DNA of 50,188 nucleotides, from the NCBI GenBank assembly GCA_023150375.1, contig JAKLLA010000025.1, positions 1 to 50,188 on the forward strand. The letters are read 5' to 3'. Source of the DNA: Burkholderiaceae bacterium (GTDB lineage Bacteria > Pseudomonadota > Gammaproteobacteria > Burkholderiales > Burkholderiaceae_C). Numbering within the stretch: the stretch's first letter is position 1; the number at the start of each line of letters is the position of its first letter. Made by a program: the position numbers and the translations under genes. Positions 1 through 11,572 of this stretch are shown here, piece by piece. The notes beneath the pieces were generated by a model. It searched no databases. It saw nothing but the letters and a program-made list of their open reading frames with translations, and was not told where the DNA came from.

Positions 1-186
1 AACCCAGCAGACCAAGTCAACTTCCGTCGACCTACTCATCCGCCAGATCCGACCCGCTACCGCCACCCCTCAACAACCAGGGCATCAGCAGCGAAGCCCT
101 AGACTATATCCAGATAACGGACGGGTGACAAGGGGTCAGGAGAAAAAGTTTGGACGACGCCTGCCTACCCCAGGGCGGGCCGCACG
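1..186. other. Lower-GC edge segment, no assigned gene
   Basis: The first 120 bases are visibly less GC-rich (about 57-58% by hand count) than the rest of the window. On the + strand one frame stays open from base 3 to a TGA at 126-128 and would give a peptide ending in LDYIQITDG, which could be the 3' end of a gene starting outside the window. Forty open codons are weak evidence and I do not recognise the peptide. A motif GGGGTCAGG lies at about 136-144, a string often met near mobile-element remnants, but there is no repeat partner in view. Confidence 0.25.
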
Positions 187-930
187 CTACTCCTGTTTCA
201 GAGCTTCCAGCAGCCGCGCCATGTCGAGACGAGCGCAGCGCGAGTCGACGACATGCAGGATGCCGTCCTTGCGCATCTGGGACACCGCCCGGCTGGCCGT
301 CTCGAAGGTGAGGTCCAGCATGGCGCCCATCTCCTGACGTGTCGGCAACCAGATCAGGTTGTCCGGATCGCTGTACTCGCTGAGCTTGAGAACGAGCCGG
401 AGCATGCGGTGGCGGGCACTGCCCCGGGCGAGCTCCGTGAGCCACTCGTCGGCATCGTCCAGAGCACGCTGCCAGCGCTTCATCAGATCCCGGGCCAGCT
501 CGGGCTGATCGCGAATGAACTCGTCGATCATCACCCGCGGGATCCGGCAGACCTCCACCGCCGTGCAGGCCACCGCATCGGCTGCGTAGGTCTGACCCAG
601 CACGGCCTCGAGGCCCACCAGGTCAGTACGTCCGGCCAGCCGCAGGATGCGCCGCTCGCCGGCGTGACTGCTTCGCTCCATGCGCAGCACCCCGGAGCGC
701 ACGGTATAGACCGCGGTGCCGGCATCCTCGGCGGCGTAGAGCACCTGACCGGGCTCGAAACGCAGATCGGCGATGTGGTGGTGGATGCGCTCCAGGCCGG
801 CCTCGTCGAGCGCCCCGAACAGCGCGAACTGCCGGATGCTGCACTCCATGCAGACATGGGTCTGCGGGTTGTAAGGCGACAACCCCTCATGGAACGGGCG
901 CAGGGGAACGACGGAGGCGGGGCGGGACAT
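187..930 (-). CDS. FNR/CRP-family transcriptional regulator
   Basis: A 247-residue regulator of the FNR branch. Residues about 35-145 form the cyclic-nucleotide-binding-like beta barrel and about 165-245 the helix-turn-helix. The recognition helix carries FETASR (209-214), keeping the E-x-x-S-R pattern that in FNR reads TTGAT half sites. The N-terminus has Cys27 and Cys30 in the FNR spacing C-x2-C, and Cys128 (EVCRIP) aligns with the fourth FNR cluster ligand. The third N-terminal Cys of FNR, expected six residues after Cys30, is absent; Cys122 is an extra candidate. Oxygen or redox sensing is therefore possible but not certain. Start is the ATG giving MSRPAS. The frame runs open far upstream, but only as antisense of uvrA. 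It is divergent from uvrA with about 150 bp between them. Confidence 0.88.
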   Translation of the reverse strand: MSRPASVVPLRPFHEGLSPYNPQTHVCMECSIRQFALFGALDEAGLERIHHHIADLRFEPGQVLYAAEDAGTAVYTVRSGVLRMERSSHAGERRILRLAGRTDLVGLEAVLGQTYAADAVACTAVEVCRIPRVMIDEFIRDQPELARDLMKRWQRALDDADEWLTELARGSARHRMLRLVLKLSEYSDPDNLIWLPTRQEMGAMLDLTFETASRAVSQMRKDGILHVVDSRCARLDMARLLEALKQE

Positions 931-1028
931 GGCACACGGGCGACGGCAGCGGCGGCGGGTATCGAGTATCGCCGCGCTCCCGAAGACCCCGTCCCCGGCA
1001 GGTCGGCAGTCCGCCTCGGCCCCCCCCT

Positions 1029-1056
1029 GTGACGGCAGGGACCGGGCCACTATGAT
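1029..1056 (+). promoter_or_regulatory. Candidate sigma70-type promoter of uvrA
   Basis: TATGAT at 1051-1056 (five of six consensus -10 bases) lies 16 nt after GTGACG at 1029-1034 (four of six -35 bases). Transcription would start near 1063, giving a leader of about 20 nt before the uvrA ATG. No LexA-type palindrome (CTGT-N8-ACAG) is seen in the gap. Confidence 0.4.
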
Positions 1057-1083
1057 GCCGAGTTCCGTCCTGCGTACCCCGCC

Positions 1084-4017
<2,934 letters not shown>

Positions 4018-4041
4018 GGGCGTCCGCCTGGCCCGGCCGCC

Positions 4042-5082
4042 TCACGCCGCACCGAGCACCGTCACCCGATCCCGTCCGGCCGACTTGGAGGCATACAGCG
4101 CCTGATCGGCCCGGTCGACGAACTCGCGCGGGCTCTCCCCGCGACGGTACGGCGCCACGCCCAGGGAGACGGTGACGCGCTCCAGCGGATCGCCGGCGCC
4201 CTGGCGGCGGATGCGGCTGCCGGCGATCGTGGCCCGCACCTTCTCGGCCAGGCGGCCGGCCTCGTCCACCGAGGTGGGCGGCAGCAGCAGCGCGAACTCC
4301 TCGCCACCGATGCGCGCGGCCAGCCCGGCCGCCGGCACATGCCGCTGCAGCACCTGCGCCACCGCCTGGATCACCTGGTCGCCGAAGGCATGGCCGTAGC
4401 TGTCGTTGATGCGCTTGAAGTGGTCGATGTCCATCAGCAGCAGGCAGGGCTGGCGGTCTGCCGCCGGATCGGCCACCTGCGCAATCGCCAGCAGCGTCGC
4501 CAGACGCTGGTCGAAGGCGCGCCGGTTGGCCAGCCCGGTGAGGCCGTCGATCAGGGACTCGTGCCGGACCCGGCGCACCTCGTCGCGCAGCATGGCGATC
4601 TCGCGGCGGCTGTCGTCCAGCCGCTGCTGCAATCGGGCCATCGCCTGCTGCATCTCCCGCGTGCCGTGCATGACCTCCTGCAGCGCCGGCGTCGACTCGG
4701 ACTCGCCGAGCTGTTCGCTCAGCCGCGACAGCGACGAGCCGAAACGCGCCGTCTGATCACCCGCCAGCGCCGCCGACTCGGCCATGCCGGTGAGCACCCG
4801 CTGGAAGCCGTCGGCCACCCGCTGCGCGGTCTGCGGATCCACCTCGGCCACATGACGGCGGTACAGCGTGTGCACGGCCGCCTCGTCGAGCGCCCCGTCG
4901 CTGGCCAGGGTGCGGTCCATTGCTGCGCGCAGCGTCGGGTTCTCGCCGGCGACGTATTCGTACCAGACCGCGTAGCTGACCGGGTGCAGGGCCGCCGCCT
5001 GCCGGGACATCAAGGGCAGCGCCATGCGCAGCAGCTCCGTGCTGCGCTCGATGCTGTGCTCGTACTTCACTGCGGACCCCAT
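4042..5082 (-). CDS. GGDEF diguanylate cyclase
   Basis: A 346-residue soluble protein predicted to make cyclic di-GMP from two GTP. Residues 175-343 form a GGDEF domain with DGLTGLANRRAF at 179-190, the metal-binding MDIDHFKRIND at 217-227, and an intact active-site GGEEF at 259-263. The usual RxxD inhibitory site five residues ahead of the active site is not present, so product inhibition through that site is unlikely. Residues 1-140 are helical and not recognised; 140-175 looks like a coiled-coil linker. No membrane segment is seen. I start at MGSAVKYEH because GAGAA precedes that ATG at good spacing. The longer open frame upstream is arginine-rich and unconvincing. It is convergent with uvrA. 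Confidence 0.93.
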   Translation of the reverse strand: MGSAVKYEHSIERSTELLRMALPLMSRQAAALHPVSYAVWYEYVAGENPTLRAAMDRTLASDGALDEAAVHTLYRRHVAEVDPQTAQRVADGFQRVLTGMAESAALAGDQTARFGSSLSRLSEQLGESESTPALQEVMHGTREMQQAMARLQQRLDDSRREIAMLRDEVRRVRHESLIDGLTGLANRRAFDQRLATLLAIAQVADPAADRQPCLLLMDIDHFKRINDSYGHAFGDQVIQAVAQVLQRHVPAAGLAARIGGEEFALLLPPTSVDEAGRLAEKVRATIAGSRIRRQGAGDPLERVTVSLGVAPYRRGESPREFVDRADQALYASKSAGRDRVTVLGAA

Positions 5083-5368
5083 GACCGTTCTCGCAGACCG
5101 ACGCCCGCGCGTCGGCCACCCATTGCCGCCAACCCTGGGGCCGGTCTGCTGCTGCCGGCTCGATCTCGCCGCCGGAGGGCTGTCGCCAGACACTCCGGTC
5201 CTTCGGGGCGCCATGGTACGCAGACCCCGCCCCAGCGGCGACGCCGCGCACCGGTAGAGCCCGGTCGACTAGGCAGCGGCGGCCATATCGCACGGATGCC
5301 TCCCTGCAGGCCGGACGCAGGACAGGGCCTGTCGGCGACAAGCAACGCGCCCGCCCGCCGCGCCTTCC

Positions 5369-6241
5369 TCAGCGGGTCTGACGGGCCTGCTGCCAGCGCT
5401 CGATGGCCGCGCGGATGGCCGGCAGCGCCGCCTGCGCCGCCTTCTCGCCCTCGAGCACGGCCACGTGCTTCTGGTCCAGGTCGGCCGCGCCGATCTGCCC
5501 GACGCGCGGGCGCAGCACCACCTCGGCGCGGGCCATCTCCTGCTCGCCGAGCTTCTGACCCATGATCGTGATGGTCTGGTTCAGGTTGCTGAAGATGCCC
5601 TCGGCCCGGCCGTCCTTCGCCTTCGACGAGATGTCCACCGCGATGACGAGGTCTGCGCCGAGCTGGCGGGCCGCATCCACCGGCACCGGGCTGACCAGCC
5701 CGCCGTCCACGTAGCGCTTGCCGGCGATCACCGCGGGCTGGAAGACACCCGGAATGCTGCAGGACGCCCGCACCGCCTGGCCGGTGTTGCCGCGGTTGAA
5801 GATCACCCGCGCGCCGCTGTCGAGGTCGGTGGCCACGGCCGCAAAGGGCTTGGCGAGCTGTTCGAGCGGACGCTTGCCCACCAGTTCGTTGACGTAGTCC
5901 TGCAGCTTCTCGCCCTTGATCAGACCGCCGACGCCGAACAGCGTCAGATCGCGGATGCGGCCCTCGTCCAGCGCGAAGGACTGCTCCTGCAGCGCGAAGC
6001 CGCTCAACCCGGAGGCATACAGCGCCCCGACCACGCTGCCCGCGCTGGTGCCCGCCACCACCGCCGGGGTCAGGCCGGAGGCCTCCAGGACCTTGATCAC
6101 GCCGACATGGGCGAAGCCCTTGGCAGCGCCACCGCCCAGTGCCAGGCCGATGCGCGGCATCGGCGCGGGCTGGGAAGGAACGGTGACGCAGGCCGTGAGG
6201 ACGGCCGGGGTGGAAGCCAGAAGAAAGGTACGACGCAGCAT
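5369..6241 (-). CDS. Patatin-like phospholipase, predicted lipoprotein
   Basis: A 290-residue patatin-family serine hydrolase, predicted to release fatty acids from membrane lipids. The N-terminus is a lipoprotein signal with lipobox LTAC and Cys18 as the modified residue. The anion hole GGGAAKG is at 36-42, the nucleophile Ser66 sits in GTSAG (64-68), and the catalytic Asp179 in DGG. No POTRA or barrel domain follows, so this is the short RssA-like type but exported to an envelope membrane. It follows the FlaA1-like gene by 61 bp on the same strand and may be the last gene of the polysaccharide operon. Start is the ATG giving MLRRTF, where the signal peptide begins. Confidence 0.9.
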   Translation of the reverse strand: MLRRTFLLASTPAVLTACVTVPSQPAPMPRIGLALGGGAAKGFAHVGVIKVLEASGLTPAVVAGTSAGSVVGALYASGLSGFALQEQSFALDEGRIRDLTLFGVGGLIKGEKLQDYVNELVGKRPLEQLAKPFAAVATDLDSGARVIFNRGNTGQAVRASCSIPGVFQPAVIAGKRYVDGGLVSPVPVDAARQLGADLVIAVDISSKAKDGRAEGIFSNLNQTITIMGQKLGEQEMARAEVVLRPRVGQIGAADLDQKHVAVLEGEKAAQAALPAIRAAIERWQQARQTR

Positions 6242-6302
6242 GACAGACAGGAGGGAAACGATGTTCGACAGGAAGGTTGAGAGTGCGCGGCGGCCCGGCG
6301 GT

Positions 6303-8210
6303 TCAGTGCCGCGCCGGCCGGTACTCCGGCAGCACGGCGGCCAGCCGTGCGCGCACCTCGGCATCCGGGGCGGCGTGACGGGCCTGGACCCAGTCGAGCA
6401 GCTGCTGGACGTCCACCGCCTGGGCCTGCTCGACCAGCCGCGCGATGCGCAGCCGCTCGAAGCGGGTCGGCAGGGTGGCATCGGCGTCGGCCAGCAGTTC
6501 CTCGTAGAGCTTTTCGCCCGGGCGCAGGCCGCTGAAGGTGATCGGGATGTCCTCGGGCGTGTGGCCGCTCATGCGGATCAGGTCGCGCGCCAGGTCGACG
6601 ATCTTCACCGGCTCGCCCATGTCGAGCACGAAGACCTGGCCCCCCTCGCCGATCGCCGCGGCCTGCACCACCAGGCGGGCAGCCTCCGGAATGGTCATGA
6701 AGTAGCGCGTGATCTCCGGGTGCGTCACCGTCACCGGCCCGCCGCGGGCGATCTGGGCCTTGAACTTCGGAATCACGCTGCCCGACGAGCCCAGCACGTT
6801 GCCGAAGCGCACCGCCATGAAGCGGGTGCGCCAGCCCTGCGCGGCCGCCTGGGCCGCCAGCCGCGAGATCACCAGCTCGGCGGCTCGCTTGGTGGCCCCC
6901 ATCACGTTGGTGGGGTTGACCGCCTTGTCGGTGGAGATCAGCACGAAGCGCTCCGCGCCGGCCTCGGCCGCCGCACGGGCGGCGTTGGCCGTGCCCAGGG
7001 TGTTGTTGCGCAGCGCGGCGAAGGCGTTGTCCTCCTCCATCAGCGGCACATGCTTGTAGGCCGCGGCGTGGAACACCACCTGCGGCCGCACCTGGGCGAA
7101 GGTGGCGCGCAGGCCCTCGGCATCACGCACGTCGCCCACCCGGCGCAGCAGCGGGATGTGCGGGAAATGCTCGCCGAGCTCCTGCTCGATGCGGTACAGC
7201 GCGAACTCGCTCAGCTCGAACAGCACCAGCCGCAGCGGCCCGTAGCGCGCCACCTGGCGGCACAGCTCGGAACCGATCGAGCCACCGGCCCCGGTGATCA
7301 GCACCACCTTGCCCGACAGGCATTCGCTGATGCCGCCCTCGTCGAGCTGCACCGGCTCGCGGCCGAGCAGGTCCTCGGGCTCGATGTCGCGCACGTTGGC
7401 CAGTGCCCGCCCCTCGCGCAGCTCGGCGGCGTTGGGCACCGTCACCACCGGCAGGTGGGTGGCGGCGGCCAGGTCCAGCGCCCGCCGGCGTTCGCCGGGC
7501 GTGGCCGAGGGCAGCGCGACGATGATGTGGCTGATGCCATGCAGTGCCGCCCAGCGCGGCGCGCTGTCCAGCGGGCCGAGCACCGGCACGTTGCCGATGC
7601 GCACGCCGTGCTTGCGGCGGTCGTCGTCGAGCAGGCCCACCACCACCCAGCCGTGGTGCTGGATGCCCGCGATGAGCAGCTTGGCGGCATCACCGGCCCC
7701 CATCACCAGCGCCCGGCGGGTCTCGTGCATCGAGCCGGAGATGCGCCCGCGCATGTGCTCGTAGAGCATGCGGTAGACGATGCGCACCATCGCCAGGCCC
7801 ATCAGGCTGACCACCGGGTGCAGCGCCAGCACCGCACGCGGCACCTTGGTCAGCTGGGCCATCAGCACCGCCACGGCGCCGAGCAGACCGGCGATCGCGC
7901 AGGCCAGCGTGAGCCGCTGGATCTCGCCGAAACCCGAGAAGCGCCACATGCCCTTGGGCACGCGCAGGGCCACGAACACCGTCAGGTACAGCGTCACCAG
8001 CCCGAGCATCACCCACAGGTCGTAGCCCGGGCGCGCCGAATGCCAGCGCTCGAAACCGAGACGGAACAGGTAGGTGACATGCCAGCAGGCGGCGATCACC
8101 GCCGCGTCCACCGCCAGGGCGATGGCCTCGCGGTGTGGCCGCAGGCGGGTCAGCAGGCTGTCGAGGAGGGGCCAGTTCATGAGGGAATGGGAGGCGGCGA
8201 CGGGGCGCAT
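6303..8210 (-). CDS. FlaA1/CapD/WbpM-type UDP-HexNAc 4,6-dehydratase (membrane)
   Basis: A 635-residue membrane-bound nucleotide-sugar dehydratase of the PglF/WbpM/CapD group. It is expected to turn UDP-GlcNAc into the 4-keto-6-deoxy sugar. Four hydrophobic segments lie in the first 160 residues, followed by a CoA/NAD-binding-like fold. The SDR domain has the NAD motif TGAGGSIGSE near 305-316 and the STDKAVNP active-site stretch near 422-430, the S-x-D-K form of membrane dehydratases rather than the classical YxxxK. It starts 7 bp after the stop of the phosphoglycosyl transferase gene. The first ATG is chosen because GAAGGG precedes it; the alternative ATG ten codons later has no Shine-Dalgarno. 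With the next two upstream genes it forms a module for making and loading an amino-deoxy sugar. Confidence 0.93.
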   Translation of the reverse strand: MRPVAASHSLMNWPLLDSLLTRLRPHREAIALAVDAAVIAACWHVTYLFRLGFERWHSARPGYDLWVMLGLVTLYLTVFVALRVPKGMWRFSGFGEIQRLTLACAIAGLLGAVAVLMAQLTKVPRAVLALHPVVSLMGLAMVRIVYRMLYEHMRGRISGSMHETRRALVMGAGDAAKLLIAGIQHHGWVVVGLLDDDRRKHGVRIGNVPVLGPLDSAPRWAALHGISHIIVALPSATPGERRRALDLAAATHLPVVTVPNAAELREGRALANVRDIEPEDLLGREPVQLDEGGISECLSGKVVLITGAGGSIGSELCRQVARYGPLRLVLFELSEFALYRIEQELGEHFPHIPLLRRVGDVRDAEGLRATFAQVRPQVVFHAAAYKHVPLMEEDNAFAALRNNTLGTANAARAAAEAGAERFVLISTDKAVNPTNVMGATKRAAELVISRLAAQAAAQGWRTRFMAVRFGNVLGSSGSVIPKFKAQIARGGPVTVTHPEITRYFMTIPEAARLVVQAAAIGEGGQVFVLDMGEPVKIVDLARDLIRMSGHTPEDIPITFSGLRPGEKLYEELLADADATLPTRFERLRIARLVEQAQAVDVQQLLDWVQARHAAPDAEVRARLAAVLPEYRPARH

Positions 8211-8217
8211 GCGCCCT

Positions 8218-8814
8218 TCAACGGGCGAGCAACGCCGCCAGCGTACGCGCCATCAGCATCAGATCGGTCCGCAGGCCGGCCTGGTCGACGTAGCGGGCCT
8301 GCAGGGCCAGCTTGCGCGGCAGCACCTCCTCGCGGTAGGTGCGCTCCGGGTCGGCGCTGCGCGCCAGCAGGTCGTTCTCGTCGCGGAACTCGATCGAGGC
8401 GAAGTCGGTGATGCCCGGCCGCACCGAGAGCACCTTCTCGCGCAGCCCGGCCGGGTACAGCGCCACGTAGCGCGGCACCTCCGGGCGCGGGCCGACCAGG
8501 CTCATGTCGCCGGCCAGCACATCGAACAGCTGGGCCAGCTCGTCGAGCTTGCTGCGGCGCAGGAAGGCGCCGACCCGGGTGATGCGCGCATCGCCGCCGA
8601 CCGTGAGCTGCGGACCGCGGTCGCCCGGGTCGTGCGTCATCGTGCGGAACTTGTGGATGCGGAACTCCCGCCCGCCCCGCCCCACGCGCCGCTGGCGGTA
8701 GAACACCGGCCCGGGCGAGTCGAGCCGGATCGCCAGCGCGACCAGCAGCAGCAACGGCGCCAGCAGCACCAGCCCCAGCCCCGCGCCGAGCAGGTCGAGC
8801 AGTCGCTTGGCCAT
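8218..8814 (-). CDS. PglC-like phosphoglycosyl transferase
   Basis: A 198-residue monotopic phosphoglycosyl transferase that moves a sugar-1-phosphate from UDP-sugar to undecaprenyl phosphate, the first committed step of a lipid-linked glycan. One N-terminal hydrophobic re-entrant helix (about 5-30) is followed by SPGPVFYRQ and the family motif KFRTM. The catalytic Asp-Glu pair is in KLDELAQLFDVLAGDMSLVG, followed by GPRP. It lacks the extra four-helix N-terminal region of WcaJ/WbaP, so it is the minimal PglC form. It sits 32 bp after the aminotransferase and 7 bp before the dehydratase gene. The substrate is probably the product of those two neighbours. Confidence 0.93.
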   Translation of the reverse strand: MAKRLLDLLGAGLGLVLLAPLLLLVALAIRLDSPGPVFYRQRRVGRGGREFRIHKFRTMTHDPGDRGPQLTVGGDARITRVGAFLRRSKLDELAQLFDVLAGDMSLVGPRPEVPRYVALYPAGLREKVLSVRPGITDFASIEFRDENDLLARSADPERTYREEVLPRKLALQARYVDQAGLRTDLMLMARTLAALLAR

Positions 8815-8846
8815 CGGCCCTTCCCTGCATCCCGACGCTGCCGGGC

Positions 8847-10028
8847 TCAGCCCGCCAGCGCCTGGCGAAGCGCGGCGGCAACCCGGTCCACATCCGCCTC
8901 GGTCATGCGCGTGTACAGCGGAATGCTGAGCATGCGCTCGTAGGCGAGCTGGCTCTGCGGGAAGTCCTCGGCGCGCAGCGCGTAGCGCTCGCGCCAGTAC
9001 GGATGCAGGTGCAGCGGGATGTAGTGCACGCTGCAGCCGATGCCGGCGGCGTAGAGCGCCTCGATCAGCGCGTCGCGGCCGATCGGTGCGTCGTCGGTCA
9101 GCCGGATCACGTAGAGGTGCCAGGCGTGCGTGTCACCCGCCGACGGCTGCGGCGGCAGGATCAGCGGCAGGTCGGCCAGCAGGGCGTCGTAGCGCGCCGC
9201 CAGCGCGGCGCGGCGCTGCTGGAAGGCGTGGGCACGTTGCAGCTGGTGAATGCCCAGCGCGGCCGCGATGTCGGTCAGGTTGTACTTGAAGCCGGGCGCG
9301 ACGATCTCGTAGTACCAGCTCGGCACCTTGGCGGTGAAGCGGTCGAAGGCGTCGCGGTTGATGCCGTGCAGGCGCATCACCCTGGCGCGCGCGGCAATCG
9401 CCGGGTCACGCGTGACCAGCATGCCGCCCTCGCCGGTGGTGATGGTCTTGTTGGCATAGAAACTGAAGACGGTGACGTCGCTGTCGAGCGTGCCCACCAG
9501 CCGGCCGCCGCAGGTGGTCGGCAGGGCATGTGCGGCATCCTCGACCACCTTCAGCCCGTGGCGGCGCGCGATCGCCAGCAGACGCGGCATGTCCGCGGCC
9601 CGGCCGGCGTAGTGCACCGGGATCACCGCCTTCGTGCGCGGGGTGATCGCGGCCTCGAAGGCGTCGACGTCGATGCACAGCGTGGCGGGGTCCACGTCCA
9701 CCAGCGTCACGTCGGCACCGAGGTAGCGCACCACCTCGGCGGTGGCGGTGAAGGTATGGGTGGTGGTGATCACCTCGTCGCCCGGCCCGATGCCCAGGGC
9801 CTCCAGCGCCAGGTGCAGGCCGGCGGTGGCCGAGTTCACCGCGATCGCCTCCAGGCCCGTCGTGCCGAGGAAGGTGGCGAAGTCCTGCTCGAAGCGCCGG
9901 GCCTTCGGACCGGTGGTGACCCAGCCGGAGCGCAGGGTGTCGACCACCTCGGCGATCTCCGCCTCGCCGATCTCGGGCAGCGCAAAAGGCAGGAAGGGCA
10001 GGGCAGACGGTTCGACTGGGGAGCTCAT
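8847..10028 (-). CDS. DegT/DnrJ/EryC1 aminotransferase (sugar C4 type)
   Basis: A 393-residue PLP-dependent sugar aminotransferase of the DegT family. It is expected to add an amino group to the keto sugar made by the FlaA1-like dehydratase. PLP Lys194 is in [12 protein letters not shown]; the usual DAAHALP motif is at 164-170 and the SATAG phosphate-binding loop at 66-70. It resembles PglE/PseC-type enzymes more than the other aminotransferase in this cluster. Start is the ATG giving MSSPVEPS; the longer frame is rejected because family homology begins at [12 protein letters not shown]. No clear Shine-Dalgarno is seen. A weak hairpin lies between it and the preceding lipoprotein gene, so a new transcript could begin here. 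Confidence 0.93.
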   Translation of the reverse strand: MSSPVEPSALPFLPFALPEIGEAEIAEVVDTLRSGWVTTGPKARRFEQDFATFLGTTGLEAIAVNSATAGLHLALEALGIGPGDEVITTTHTFTATAEVVRYLGADVTLVDVDPATLCIDVDAFEAAITPRTKAVIPVHYAGRAADMPRLLAIARRHGLKVVEDAAHALPTTCGGRLVGTLDSDVTVFSFYANKTITTGEGGMLVTRDPAIAARARVMRLHGINRDAFDRFTAKVPSWYYEIVAPGFKYNLTDIAAALGIHQLQRAHAFQQRRAALAARYDALLADLPLILPPQPSAGDTHAWHLYVIRLTDDAPIGRDALIEALYAAGIGCSVHYIPLHLHPYWRERYALRAEDFPQSQLAYERMLSIPLYTRMTEADVDRVAAALRQALAG

Positions 10029-10089
10029 GGGCAGACAGGGGCGTGCGGCACCTTGCCGCGGGCGCGAGTCGCGCATGCTAAACCAGTCG

Positions 10090-10109
10090 GGCCCGACGGC
10101 TGTCGGACC
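10090..10109 (-). terminator. Weak stem-loop after the BamE-like lipoprotein gene
   Basis: On the minus strand an 8-bp stem (one G-T pair) closes a 4-base loop 22 bp after the stop of the lipoprotein gene. Only a short T stretch follows, so an intrinsic terminator is possible but not convincing. Confidence 0.3.
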
Positions 10110-10131
10110 GGCCCCGGCGCCGGGATCGGGC

Positions 10132-10677
10132 TCAATGCGGATGGTCGTCCGGCGCCTCGCAGCGCGGATCGGGCCCGGACCCGGTGCCGCTGACCCGATC
10201 GCTGGCCAGGCCGAGGGTCACCTGGAACCAGGTGCAGTCCCAGCTGGCCCAGCGGTAGCTCCAGACGCGCTGGTCGAGGCGGGCAAAGACCTGCTCCTGC
10301 GTGGGCGTGCCGAGCAGGCGGCGCAGCTCGTCGCGCGACAGGCCCGGCCGCACCGCGGCGAAACCGGCTTCGTCGAGCACCTGCCGCCAGCCGAGCACCC
10401 GGCCCGCCGGGTCGAGGTCGATCATGTAGGTATGCAGCCCGGCCGGGCCGCGGGCGTACTCGAGCCGGCTGCCGCCCTCGGGCAGTGCGTGCCGGGCCGT
10501 CGGCTCGCCCATGCGCTGGCGCAGGGTCTCGGCCGTGCTGCCCGGCGGCAGGGCCCCCGGCGCGTAGGCCGCGCAGCCGGCCAGCAGCAGCGGCAGCCCG
10601 GCCAGCACCGCTGCGACGGCGCGCCGCCGGGGCGCGGGCGGGACCGCCATCGCGGCGGGGGTGGGGAATCGCATCAT
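10132..10677 (-). CDS. BamE/SmpA-like outer-membrane lipoprotein
   Basis: A 181-residue predicted lipoprotein. Signal peptide with lipobox LAGC and lipidated Cys35. Two copies of the small SmpA/BamE-type fold are suggested: one around 45-95 ([18 protein letters not shown]) and one around 105-150 ([17 protein letters not shown] followed by VWSYRW). BamE itself is about 110 residues and assists outer-membrane protein insertion; this longer form is probably a paralogue with unknown partners. The start is the first of two adjacent ATGs, with GGAGG 8 nt upstream. It lies inside the polysaccharide cluster, 74 bp after the methyltransferase gene. Confidence 0.82.
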   Translation of the reverse strand: MMRFPTPAAMAVPPAPRRRAVAAVLAGLPLLLAGCAAYAPGALPPGSTAETLRQRMGEPTARHALPEGGSRLEYARGPAGLHTYMIDLDPAGRVLGWRQVLDEAGFAAVRPGLSRDELRRLLGTPTQEQVFARLDQRVWSYRWASWDCTWFQVTLGLASDRVSGTGSGPDPRCEAPDDHPH

Positions 10678-10751
10678 GGCCAGGACCTCCGGCCCGACAG
10701 TGTGCACCCGCGGCGCCGCGCTGTCCGGCCGACGGGTCCGGACGATGCGGC

Positions 10752-11486
10752 TCAGGCCGGCTTGCCCAGCCAGACCAGCCGGTGCGTGCGCAACAGCGGC
10801 AGCGCGTTGCACAGCGTATACAGCGCCGGGTGCCAGCGGCAGACGCGCCGCGCGATCGGCGGAGCCAGCGTGACCCGCCGCGCCTGCAGCCGGGCCTGCG
10901 GAAAGAGCGCGCGCACCCGCGCCAGCGGCACGCCCCGCACGTCCGGATTGCGCGGATTGTCGAAGGCGAAGTCGTACCAGAGCAGCGCCCCGCCGGGCCG
11001 CACCCAGCCCCACATCACCTCGGCCAGGCGCTGCTGGAAGTCGTCGTCGAGCAGCGACGAGAACACGGTCGACTGGAACACCAGATCCACGCTGGCGGGC
11101 GCCAGGCCGGCCTGCATCGCGTCGCCCAGGCGCAGCGTCACACCGTCCGGCAGCAGCCGGCGGGCCTGGGTGTGGCGCTCGGGCAGCAGTTCGAGTCCGG
11201 TCAGGTGCTCGGGCAGGAAGCCCAGGCGCAGGAACTCCAGCAGGTTGCCGCCGGCACCGCAGCCCACCTCGACCAGGCGGCGCGACGACAGGTCGTGCCA
11301 GCCCTGCGCGGCCAGCAGCCGCAGCATCGCGCGCTGGCGCTCCTGCACGGTCTGCCAGACGTCTGGCTGCAGCAGGCTGTAGCGGTCCGGGCCGGCCGAG
11401 GCAGCGGCACGCGCCTGCGCCGCCTGTTCGCGCCGGGCGTAGCGCCGCGCCACGGCATCGGTCTCGTCGGGGCAGGAAGAGTTCAT
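10752..11486 (-). CDS. Class I SAM-dependent methyltransferase
   Basis: A 244-residue Rossmann-type methyltransferase. SAM-binding motif I is EVGCGAGGNLLEF; motif II acidic residue follows in LTGLELLPE; LRLGDAMQ and VDLVFQSTVFSS fit later motifs. No membrane segment. Its position after the glycosyltransferases suggests that it methylates a sugar or a chain end of the polysaccharide, but the acceptor cannot be read from sequence. A GTG two codons upstream of the chosen ATG is an equal alternative; neither has a clear Shine-Dalgarno. Confidence 0.88.
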   Translation of the reverse strand: MNSSCPDETDAVARRYARREQAAQARAAASAGPDRYSLLQPDVWQTVQERQRAMLRLLAAQGWHDLSSRRLVEVGCGAGGNLLEFLRLGFLPEHLTGLELLPERHTQARRLLPDGVTLRLGDAMQAGLAPASVDLVFQSTVFSSLLDDDFQQRLAEVMWGWVRPGGALLWYDFAFDNPRNPDVRGVPLARVRALFPQARLQARRVTLAPPIARRVCRWHPALYTLCNALPLLRTHRLVWLGKPA

Positions 11487-11572
11487 CGCCACAGCCTAGC
11501 GCCTGCGAGCCTGCGCCGCAGCGGGACCATCCCGGCCCCGGCCCGAGCCGATCGTGCGGCGGCCCGCGCCAT

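Noticed and set aside
5321-5333. Short palindrome GACAGGGCCTGTC after the patatin gene
   Set aside because: Arms meet with a single base between, so no hairpin forms, and there is no T-run. It could be an operator, but there is no second copy to support that.
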